A stretch of DNA of 64,000 bases from Isoetes taiwanensis (Eukaryota; Streptophyta; Lycopodiopsida; Isoetales; Isoetaceae), in contig JAJEKV010000003.1 in assembly GCA_021234155.1 (NCBI GenBank), forward strand, positions 29,683,166 to 29,747,165, read 5' to 3'. Position 1 is the stretch's first letter. Every line of letters begins with the position of its first letter. Made by a program: the position numbers and the translations under genes. Positions 47,546 through 56,771 of this stretch are shown piece after piece. The notes under the pieces are model-generated. The model ran no database searches. It had not been told where the DNA came from and worked only from the letters and a program-made list of their open reading frames with translations.

Positions 47546-50025
47546 ATGCAACTAAGAAGAGGCAGAGTTGTTCCTCCTGTAGCTCCCGATCTTCCCATTC
47601 CAAAACCTCCTAGAAGCAAAGGAAAATTGTTGAAGCTTCATTCCCAGCCTGTTAACACCTCATTAGGAGGAAAGAGAGTGAGGTCCATGGAAAGAGGTTC
47701 ATGGACTATTAAGCAGATGAATGAGGCAATGCAGTTGATAATGGCATGTTATCCATCAGAAGAGCTGCTGCTCATTTTGGCATTCCTGTCACAACTCTTA
47801 GAAATTGGCTTAATGGTCAAACAGAGGAAAAATTTGGAGGTCCAAAGGGCTTGACATTCCAGGAGGAAGAGGCTGATGAGGGCAGGGGAGTGACCTTGGA
47901 TTTACTAAGGGAAAAAGTTGGAGATATGTGTATAACTCGTGTGACCTGTTTTAAGGATGGACTGCCAGGAAAGAAATGGTGGAGATGCTTCAAGAAGAGA
48001 CACCCTGAGCTATCTTTGAGATCCCCTGAGTGTGTAGAGATACAACGCGTAAAAGCCATGACCAGCACTAACTTAAACGATTTTTATTCCACACTTCATC
48101 TTCTTTATGATGAGATGCATTTTGATGCCTCTAGAGTTTGGAATTGTGACGAGACAGGTGTTCAAGCAGGAAGTAGGAGTGGCATGAGGATCTTGTCAAG
48201 GAAGGGTAAGAGAAATGTCGCTGAAACCATTCCAAAAAATAGAGAGTGGCTTACTGTTATGACATGTGTCAATGTTGCAGGTTACAGAATTCCAGGTTTG
48301 TATATCTTCAAAGGCACTACACTTAGAGACCGAAATCTTATGGCTGGGTGTGAGCCCGGTGCTGTTATGTCCTACCAAAAAAAGGTATGGATGACAAACA
48401 TACTATTTGATGCATGGTTGGACCATTTTAGATCGAATGTGCCCGGAGGTCTTAGTGTTGAACGGCCCCATTTGCTGATATGTGATGGTCATTCTTCACA
48501 TGTTTCTTTGAATGCAGTACAACATGCAAATTCAATTGGCCTCCCCATCTTGCTTTTGCCTGCTCACACTTCACACATGGTACAACCATTAGTAGTGGCC
48601 TGTTTTGGCCCTTTTAAGACCAAATTCAAGAACCTTAGAGGCAGGTTCATGCACTTGAATAAGAGGATAGAGCCATCAAAAGAAGATATAGCTACCATTG
48701 TGTCCAATGCTATAATTGAGTCTTTGACTCCAGCAAATATAGCTGCAGGTTTTAGGAAGACAGGTATTTGGCCATTCAATGATCAAGCTGTGCAACCAGA
48801 CCCTGTTGTTGAAGGCATGATTGTAGCTGATTCGGAAGATGAAGATGTTGAGGAGGCAGCACATGCACTCCATAACATGGCTGATGAGGTGTCTGCACAA
48901 GTAGTTTGCCATGATGCGCCTCCAAATGTTCAACATATCTCTGAACCATTAGCACAAGGGTAGCAAGATGCTAGTTTGATCCAAAATGTTGCGGCAGTCA
49001 ATGCACCTGCGCCATTGCCAAGGGCTAAATGCAGTAGGCTACCAGAGGTACTTGCTGGTAAGCTGTTTGTCACCTCTGATGAAATGATTGCAGCTAGAAT
49101 AGAGCAGGACAAAAAGACAAAGGAGGCTTCCAAATTAAGGAAAGAGAAATTAGAGGAAAAGAAAAAGTTGCAGGAAGATAGAAAGAGGCCAAGAGAAGAA
49201 GACGTGGTACGGAAGGCAAAGGCAAAGGCAACCAAAGAGGCACAAAGGAAGGCGGATCAATTTTATGAAGCATCCTCTTTGAATTTTAGAGCTGCATACT
49301 TTCAACAAGAGGGAAAAGGTAAGTGTAAGTTTAACCTTGTTGAATTATTTGGACATGCAAAAGTGTTTACCGCAGAACAGGAACATGTTAGGGCAAAAGC
49401 TAAGGCAAGGGTAAATTTGCTTAGAGGCAGAAACTTTGTTGCACACCATTCAAATGGCGTGCTTGAAAATGCAACAGAACCTAAGTATGGCTTGTTTGGG
49501 TGTGGCATGTTTGATGGTGTACGCATCAATGAGGAGATGCATGAACATGAGATGCATGAACAGGAAGGTGGACATGTGTTTGTTCATGAGATGGAGGAAG
49601 GTGCACATGTGTTTGTTAACGAGGAGGTGAATGAGCAGGAAGACGCAATGGATTTTGATCCTAACACTATGCAAGATAGTCAAGATCCAAATGATGATAG
49701 TGATATATGTTTTCCTTGTAGTTTAGAGGAAACACATCAATGCTCTTGGGATGACTTGTGTGGAGCAAAGAGAAGGAAAATGGAAGCAAAGAGAAGGAAA
49801 CAGAAGCTAATGAAATGAAAGTGCTGATATTTGGGAGCAGAGGCCAGAAGATATATGGACTGAGCCTGATGGGTACTATGGCAGAAATATGTCTATATAT
49901 GAGGGTGAGATACATGGTCAGAATTTATCTGATGGTGATGATTCTGATTCACAATTTGCAGCAAAAAAGACGAAGTGTTTAGATGACGTCTACAGGGAGG
50001 AAGCATATGCACACCTTTGCTAGCT
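47546..50025 (+). pseudogene. E1 transposase (CENP-B/pogo-like, DDE_1), broken
   Basis: Starts at ATG 47546 with a basic, proline-rich leader (RRGRVVPPVAPDLPIPKPPR). A four-base deletion near 47722 shifts the frame, which reopens at 47746 in the Psq-type helix-turn-helix (IRRAAAHFGIPVTTLRNWL). A 24-base in-frame deletion near 47870 removes eight residues present in E2. The DDE_1 core has VWNCDETGVQ (first Asp) and LLICDGHSSH (second Asp); the third position, expected as QPLD, reads QPLVVACFGPF. A TAG (48961-48963), where E2 has a Gln codon, splits off the basic, coiled-coil C-terminal part (48964-49818; LRKEKLEEKKKLQEDRKRPR). The C-terminus has repeats of HVFVHEMEEG/HVFVNEEVNE type and is shifted again near 49815. 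Confidence 0.88.
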
Positions 50026-50029
50026 TAGG

Positions 50030-50427
50030 AATGTAATTAAATACATGTAAGCAGTTATATTTTGTTGCAATCCTTATATCTTGCGAAATTTTTGTAAGAC
50101 CTTACATGTGCAATTTTTTGCTAAGGTTACAACAATTGATGCCAAATATTACACTACCATGCAACGTCTCTTTATTTTGGACTTTACAAGATCCTTACAA
50201 GCATCGACTACATAATGCAATTTTTGCCTTGTTGCATACATTTTAGGATGATTTTGTAGACTAACAGGTGTCTTGGCTGAACTGTTCGAGTCTCTGAGTG
50301 AATAAGTGAAGGTCATAACTGAACTGTTGGATTGTCTAAGTGAACAAGAGAAGGTCATAACGCAGCTATGTTTGTCACTCATTGAGTCATTGCAGGATTC
50401 GTAGCTGAACCAACAATTGGACATATA
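50030..50427 (+). mobile_element. E1 sequence 3' of the transposase
   Basis: Non-coding, about 95% alike by eye to 50736-51120 of E2 in inverted orientation. The short minus-strand open frame here (Ser/Cys-rich with SCSLRQSN and SYSLRDSN repeats) occurs in both copies but is probably not a gene. Confidence 0.75.
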
Positions 50428-50733
50428 AATAGTCATTACAGGATCAATAGCTGAGCCAATGTGGGCATCTTCAGAGCTACGTTAGGCACTTGTTGTGCCA
50501 TCAATCACTAAGCCGTCAGGGGCACCCCTGAGCCAATAAGGTACATCAACCCCCCTTTATTCAATGAAATTTCTGTCAATCTTAACTTTTTTTTTCTTCT
50601 GAAATTCAAGAACAGATTCAGATGCAATAGAATTTGGAGCATCCATCAGTGCAAAAATTGGTTGATTTGGTGAAAGAATTTGAGATTTATTAAAGATCAT
50701 AGCATAAGTGGGCCAAAGTGGGGCACGCTCCCT
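50428..50733 (+). mobile_element. E1 intact right end
   Basis: 306 bp ending in the inverted repeat (50709-50733). Nearly identical, in opposite orientation, to 15671-15975 at the other end of the nest, and directly continuous here with the transposase 3' region. Confidence 0.85.
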
Positions 50734-51633
50734 TATGTCCAATTGTTGGTTCAGCTACGAATCCTGCAATGACTCAATGAGTGACAAACATAGCTGCGTT
50801 ATGACCTTCTCTTGTTCACTTAGACAATCCAACAATTCAGTTATGACCTTCACTTGGTCACTCAGAGACTCCAACAGTTCAGCCAAGACATCTGTTAGTC
50901 TACAAAATCATCCTAAAATGTATGCAACAAGGCAAAAATTGCATTATATAGTCGATGCTTGTAAGGATCTTGTAAAGTCCAAAATAAAGAGACGTTGCAT
51001 GATTGCGTAATATTTGGCATCAATTGTTGTAACCTTAGCAAAAAATTGCACATGTAAGGTCTTACAAAAATTTCGCAAGATATAAGGATTGCAACAAAAC
51101 ATAACTGCTTACATGTATTTGATTACATTCCTAAGCTAGCAAGGTGTGCATATGCTTCCTCCTTGTAGACGTCATCTAAACACTTCGTCTTTTTTGCTGC
51201 AAATTGTGAATCAGAATCATCACCATCGTCACCATCAGATAAATTCTGACCATGTATCTCACCCTCATATGTAGACATATTTCTGCCATGGTACCCATCA
51301 GGCTCAGTCCATATATCTTCTAGCCTCTGCTCCCAAATATCAGCCCTTTCATTACCTTCTCTTTTCCTTCTCTTTGCTTCCATTTTCCTTCTCTTTGCTG
51401 CACACAAGTCATCCCAAGAGCATTGATGTGTTTCCTCTAAACTACAAGAAAAACATATATCACTATCATCATTTGGATCTTGACTATCTTGCATAGTGTT
51501 AGGATCAAAATCCATTGTGTCTTCCTGCTCATTCACCTCCTCGTTAACAAACACATGTGCACCTTCCTCAATCTCATGAACAAACACATGTCCACCTTCC
51601 TGTTCATGCGTCTCATGTTCATGCATCTCCTCA

Positions 51634-52094
51634 CAAGGGGGGTTCACTCAATGGTCACGTACGTACCAACTGAGTGAACTTTTAGGGTTTTTTTATTGCC
51701 TTGGTCGTAGGTATACGGTCGGGAGCTCATACGGGCGGGAAGGAGAGATTCCGTAGATGATCGATTTGGGGAGCTGATCCATTTGACGGAAAAAGGTACA
51801 AAGTCGGAAAGGGATTATATAATTTGGCACAAAAGGTACACAAAAGGTACAAAAGTCGGAAAGGGATTATATAATTTGGCACAAAGGGTCTTCACAAAAG
51901 GTACAAAGTCGGAAAGGGATTATATAATTTGGCACAATCAATCGTAAATCTACGGATAGGGTCTATATTGTATGTTAGTTCGAAAAACCGTATGGTATGG
52001 GTTTTTCTACTCCAAAAAGCCGTATACAGGGGTTTTTCTATGACCCCTCGAACGCAGATGCCATCTGTCCATATATAGAGGTGCACCCCCCGGG
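51634..52094. mobile_element. hAT-like MITE inserted in the E2 transposase
   Basis: 461 bp absent from E1 at this place. Flanked by an exact 8-bp duplication, TCTCCTCA (51626-51633 and 52095-52102). Its ends are similar in inverted orientation (CAAGGGGGGTTCAC and CCCGGGGGGTGCAC). An 8-bp duplication and CA(A)GGGG ends are typical of hAT elements. No transposase, so non-autonomous. Confidence 0.85.
51785..51940. repeat. Three tandem ~55-bp units inside the hAT-like MITE
   Basis: AAGGTACAAA(A)GTCGGAAAGG followed by GATTATATAATTTGGCAC occurs three times, with spacers of 10-20 bp. Confidence 0.9.
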
Positions 52095-54122
52095 TCTCCT
52101 CATTGATGCGTACACCATCAAACATGCCACACCCAAACAAGCCATACTTAGGTTCTGTTGCATTTTCAAGCACGCCATTTGCATGGTGTGCAACAAAGTT
52201 TCTGCCTCTAAGCAAATTTACCCTTGCCTTAGCTTTTGCCCTAGCATGTTCCTGTTCTGCAGTAAACACTTTTGCATGTCCAAATTATTCAACAAGGTTA
52301 AACTTACACTTACCTTTTCCCTCTTGTTGAAAGTATACAGCTCTAAAATTCAAAGAGGATGCTTCATAAAATTGATCCGCCTTCCTTTGTGCCTCTTTGG
52401 CTGCCTTAGCCTTTGCCTTCCGTACCACGTCTTCTTCTCTTGGCCTCTTTCTATCTGCCTGCAACTTTTTCTTTTCCTCTAATTTCTCTTTCCTTAATTT
52501 GGCAGCCTCCTTTGTCTTTCTGTCCTGCTCTATTCTAGCTGCAATCATTTCATCAGAGGTGACAAACAGCTTACCAGCAAGTACCTCTGGTAGTCTACTG
52601 CGTTTAGCCCTTGGCAATGGCGCAGGTGCATTGACTGCCGCAACATTTTGGACCAAACTAGCATCTTGTTGCCCTTGTGCTAATGGTTCAGAGATATGTT
52701 GGAACATTTGGAGGCGCATCATGGCAAACTACTTGTGCAGACACCTCACCAGCCATGTTATGGAGTGCATGCGCTGCCTCCTCAACATCTTCATCTTCCG
52801 AATCAGCTACAATCATGCCTTCAACAACAGGGTCTGGTTGCACAGCTTGATCATTGAATGGCCAAATACCTGTCTTCCTAAAACCTACAGCTATATTTGC
52901 TGGAGTCGAAGACTCAATTATAGCATTGGACACAATGGTAGCTATATCTTCTTTTGATGGCTCTATCCTCTTATTCAAGTGCATGAACCTGCCTCTAAGG
53001 TTCTTGAATTTGGTCTTAAAAGGGCCAAAACATGCCATTACTAATGGTTGTACCATGTGTGAAGTGCGAGCAGGCAAAAGCAAGATGGGGAGGCCAATTG
53101 AATTTGCATGTTGTACTGCATTCAAAGAAACATGTGAAGAATGACCATCACATATCAGCAAATGGGGCCTTTCAACACTAAGACCTCCGGGCACATTCGA
53201 TCTAAAATGGTCCAACCATGCATCAAATAGTATGTTTGTCATCCATACCTTTTTTTGGTAGGACATAACAGCACCGGGCTCACACCCAGCCATAAGATTT
53301 CGGTCTCTAAGTTTAGTGCCTTTGAAGATATACAAACCTGGAATTCTGTAACCTGCAACATTGACACATGTCATAACAGTAAGCCACTCTCTATTTTTTG
53401 GAATGGTTTCAGCGACATTTCTCTTGCCCTTCCTTGCCAAGATCCTCATGCCACTCCTACTTCCTGCTTGAACACCTGTCTCGTCACAATTCCAAACTCT
53501 AAAGGCATCAAAACGCATCTCATCATAAAGAAGATGAAGTGTGGAATAAAAATCGTTTAAGTTAGTGCTGGTCATGGCTTTTACGCGTTGTATCTCTACA
53601 CACTCAGGGGATCTCAAAGATAGCTCAGGGTGTCTCTTCTTGAAGCATCTCCACCATTTCTTTCCTGGCAGTCCATCCTTAAAACAGGTCACACGAGTTA
53701 TACACATATCTCCAACTTTTTCCCTTAGTAAATCCAAGGTCACTCCCCTGCCCTCATCAGCCATTTCAATGCACCATTTCACTACCTCCTCTTCCTCCTG
53801 GAATGTCAAGCCCTTTGAAATTTCTCCAAATTTTTCCTCTGTTTGACCATTAAGCCAATTTCTAAGAGTTGTGACAGGAATGCCAAAATGAGCAGCAGCT
53901 TTTCTGATGGATAACATGCCATCATCAACTGCATCTATTGCCTCATTCATCTGCAAAATAGTCCATGAACCTCTTTCAATGGACCTCACTCTCTTTCCTC
54001 CTAATGAGGTGTTAAAACAGGCTGGGAATGAAGCTTCAACAATTTTCCTTTGCTTCTAGGAGGTTTTGGAATGGGAAGATCAGGAGCTACAGGAGGAACA
54101 ACTCTGCCTCTTCTTAGTGCAT

Positions 54123-54963
54123 CTTGCTTGTGCAAGTAAGAGTTCAAAAACAAGTAGAACAACTTACCCTATAGAATTAGAAGCAAACTGGCAGAAACAG
54201 AAGAAGAGTGAAGAGATAAAACACACGATTATGAAAATCATGAGCAATTCTGGCCTTATAAACCCAGCCTAAGAATTTCAAACTTGGAGGGGGGAAAGAT
54301 CTAACATGGAGGAGGGAAAGATCTGAGGGCCAATTCTGTAGCCAAGTAGATGATCCTCTGTGATAAGATCAAATCAATGGGTCGTAATGCAGCTCCATAT
54401 ACACTAAATCTTGCAAGTACAAAGAAGAAATCTGAATCAATTTTGATTAGATAAATATGGAGGGAATTTAGGAAAAGTTTCACACCTTGGCGCCAAAAAA
54501 ATGCCGTGAAGAGTTTGAGGCTCTTAGGGGACTCGATTTTGCATAAAACCATTGCAAACACCCCAAAAAAATACCCTATTGCTGAAAAAGCACCCCTAAT
54601 GATTGCTATGGCACATGCGAACATGCTAGATTGCTGAAAAAGCAGGTGCAATAGTTGCTGGAGCACATGCAGCATGCATACCTGCAAAAGTTCTTTGTGC
54701 ATGCAAGTGCAATCCGGGTCCTCCCATGCACTAAACATGTCAAAGAATCACCATTGCATGCATGTCCATGCCCATTGTAAAAGCTATGCTGGAGCATAGA
54801 CGTGAAGCCGTGCACCATGCCTTGAAGGAAACCTGAACCAAAAGGGTCATACCCTAAATGTTAGGTATCGTAAATGTGCCTATATGGGTCAATCAAAATA
54901 TCCATTAAAGTTGTCGTAACGTTTCGAGATAGGGAACCTGGGCCAAAGTGGGGCACCCTCCCT
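54123..54963 (-). mobile_element. E2 leader and right terminal region
   Basis: Upstream region of the E2 transposase, matching 17107-17517 plus 47156-47545 of E1 in inverted orientation. It ends in the 25-bp inverted repeat (54939-54963) and TA. Confidence 0.82.
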
Positions 54964-54965
54964 TA

Positions 54966-55190
54966 TTTGAAATCTATACTCCTTAAAATGAGTCTACTTT
55001 GGCAGAGCCAAATTCAAACAAAGACATTTTAAATAGATGAGCTGCAAACCGTGAAAAGGAAAGATAAGTACCAAATCTTTCATATTCTCTGTGAAAGATA
55101 AATACCAAATCGCCCACAAATATAAATCCAACCAAAAAATATACGACAAGTATTAATACATGAAATGAGAATCATATCACTCAATTGAAG
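54966..55190. other. Flank of the nested stack, no feature seen
   Basis: AT-rich sequence following the TA duplication of E2. No gene or repeat recognised. Confidence 0.6.
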
Positions 55191-55195
55191 TAATA

Positions 55196-55324
55196 GGAAA
55201 CCGCCACGGGGAGGAGCTTCCGTGGCAGAAACTTTTTCAGCGGCGCCACGAAAGTGGCGGAGCCGCGAGTGGTGCGCCGCCTGAAAGTTTCTGCCACGGA
55301 AACTCCGACACGTGGCGGTTCCCT
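55196..55324. repeat. GC-rich MITE hairpin
   Basis: Long imperfect inverted repeat: GGAAACCGCCACG...TTCCGTGGCAGAAACTTT on the left and its complement on the right (AAAGTTTCTGCCACGGAA, CGTGGCGGTTCCC), with a GC-rich centre. Confidence 0.85.
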
Positions 55325-55326
55325 TA

Positions 55327-55957
55327 CGTAAACAAACGGGAGGGGCTTTTTTCCAAGGTCTGGCTATGGCGTAGTCTGGTAGTGGTGGCATTTTCTTGAG
55401 GCGCTGCTGCGGCGCTTGCCCCGCAGTTTGCGTCTATGGAGGCGCCTCGACTGTAGCATCCATTGCATTGTTTCTTTGACGGATTTGGAGCTGCTTTTGA
55501 TGAGTTTGGGGACTGGAAACCGCCGCAGCAGCAGATAATCCACGATTTCATAAACTTTGTTTCTAACAAAGCAGTTCCGGCCTTTTCGTTGAATCAATGG
55601 TGGAACAAATGCACACGGAGGTCTGTGTTTAGTTCTGACTGCAAAGGATGTTATGATGGATCAGTATGCCTTGTGTATTAACTGTGTCAAATTATATGAA
55701 ATTGTTTTGTACAAAACAATACTGGTGGCTTAAGCGGCTTATGGTTTCTGTAACTGGCTCCGCTTAAAATTGTTTTGAAAATTGTTTTGTATGAATACTG
55801 GCTCCGCTTAACTGGTGGCTTATGGGTTCTGTATGAAAATTGTTTCTGTACAAAACAATACTGGTGGCACCGCTTAAGCTCCGGCACCAACAGAAGTTTC
55901 CATAGAAGAAACAAAAATAAGAATCCAGGAGGAAAAAAGCCCCTCCCGTTGTTTACG
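55327..55957. mobile_element. Non-autonomous element with ~27-bp inverted repeats
   Basis: The ends CGTAAACAAACGGGAGGGGC TTTTTTCC (55327-55354) and the complement at 55931-55957 match except for one inserted A. The interior has short scrambled repeats of AAATTGTTTTGTA, CTGGTGGC and CTCCGCTTAA (55700-55880). The open frame 55463-55681 (GCFDGFGAAFDEFGD-like) matches no family I know. Confidence 0.75.
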
Positions 55958-55962
55958 AGCTA

Positions 55963-56080
55963 GATAACATCCTCCCACAAGGTGTTATGGCCCAGGAAAA
56001 TGGCAGAGTACGGCCGAGGAATTTTCTGGCGGCCACGAGGCCATTTTCCTGTGCCATAATGCCGAGGGGAGGACGTTATC
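55963..56080. repeat. MITE hairpin
   Basis: Left arm GATAACATCCTCCC...GTGTTATGGCCCAGGAAAAT and right arm its near-complement (ATTTTCCTGTGCCATAATGC, GGGGAGGACGTTATC) over 118 bp. Confidence 0.8.
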
Positions 56081-56771
56081 GGCCTTAACATCCTGGGCCG
56101 AGTCCTTTTACAGAGAGTTCTTAGCTTCAAAGTGGTATAGAAGCTGGCTGGCTCACAGATCCGCCGACATAACATGGTTTGGTAGTAGATGCGGCAAGAA
56201 CTTCTGCAATCACTGTTTAACAGCAGATCCGACAAACTCTTCTGGTGCAGATTTGGCCTAAGATCTCTAAGATCATCCTTCTAAACTGCCTGGGCCTCTT
56301 TGAACTCATGTGCAGAGTTTTGTTTTAGCTCCGGAACAAGATTGCGTATTAAACGGGAGCAAATCATCGAAACGAGAGCGAAAGGAATATTCCTCAAAGA
56401 TTCCCTTTTTTTTTTTACAAAAAGGGGGTAAAACGAGGTTAAAAAAAAAGATGCATGAAATTCTATTTTGACCCCCCCAAAAGTGACTAATTTTTTTGTG
56501 CAACGAAAGAATTGACTTTTTTAAAGTGTCATTTTTCTTAGCAAATAGAATGTTCTTGAAGTATATTTTACGAGAGAAACCCTAATTTCAGAGGATAAAA
56601 TATTTAACAAAAAATTGAAGTTAGTCCGTGAATCAAAATCGTAGTATTCTCAAAATTTGAAGATAGAATCTTCATATTCACATGCAAAATTTACTGCCTT
56701 TTATAAGACTTCGGTTATGTACAAAAGTGTGAGGAGGATGAGAGGGGATCCGTGGGCGCCATCATATTCAT
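56081..56771. other. No gene recognised
   Basis: Contains homopolymer runs (T10 near 56410, A9 near 56442). The acidic C-terminal tail of the next gene may extend into it. Confidence 0.5.

Larger units (their letters stand above)
15978..50733 (+). mobile_element. E1: second copy of the same pogo-like transposon, inserted in E2
   Basis: Inverted repeats at 15978-16002 and 50709-50733 (one mismatch) with TA on both sides (15976-15977 and 50734-50735). The orientation is opposite to E2, with the transposase on plus. E1 interrupts E2 at a TATA target: E2 reads ...GACTATTTA before it and TGTCCAATTG... after it, while the uninterrupted order is seen at E1's own right end. E1 itself contains the gypsy-1 stack (17518-47155) and, near its left end, extra palindromic insertions (16015-17103) that E2 lacks. 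Without inserts E1 is about 4.0 kb. Confidence 0.85.
51123..54122 (-). pseudogene. E2 transposase (CENP-B/pogo-like, DDE_1), broken
   Basis: Read on minus. The ancestral start (54120-54122) is followed at once by a stop after a one-base loss, and a two-base gain near 54010 shifts the leader. The main frame (52688-53989, 433 codons) has the Psq helix-turn-helix (about 25-50; LSIRKAAAHFGIPVTTLRNW), a second DNA-binding helix region (60-130) and the DDE_1 core: NCDETG Asp169, ICDGHSSH Asp281, then QPLVMACFGPF at 315-325, where Val317 replaces the expected Asp 36 residues downstream. An extra C near 52705 ends the frame; the basic coiled-coil C-terminus continues at 52285-52722 and 51123-51647, itself split by the hAT-like insertion. 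Better preserved than the E1 copy in the N-terminal half. Confidence 0.88.
15671..54963 (-). mobile_element. E2: pogo/CENP-B-like DNA transposon (outermost of the nest)
   Basis: The 25-bp terminal inverted repeats start AGGGAGGGTGCCCCACTTTG (15671-15695) and recur as the complement at 54939-54963, flanked by TA at 15669-15670 and 54964-54965. TA duplication plus a DDE_1/CENP-B-like transposase places it in the Tc1/mariner-pogo group. Its transposase reads on the minus strand (51123-54122). The body is split: 15671-15975 is one end (3' of the transposase) and 50736-54963 the rest, with E1 inserted between. Without inserts E2 is about 4.1 kb. The transposase is broken by frameshifts and a small hAT-like insertion. 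Confidence 0.85.

Noticed and set aside
50149-51010. Inverted pair of Ser/Cys-rich open frames with SCSLRQSN and SYSLRDSN repeats
   Set aside because: Shared because E1 and E2 are copies of one transposon; the stretch is 3' non-coding and antisense to the transposase.
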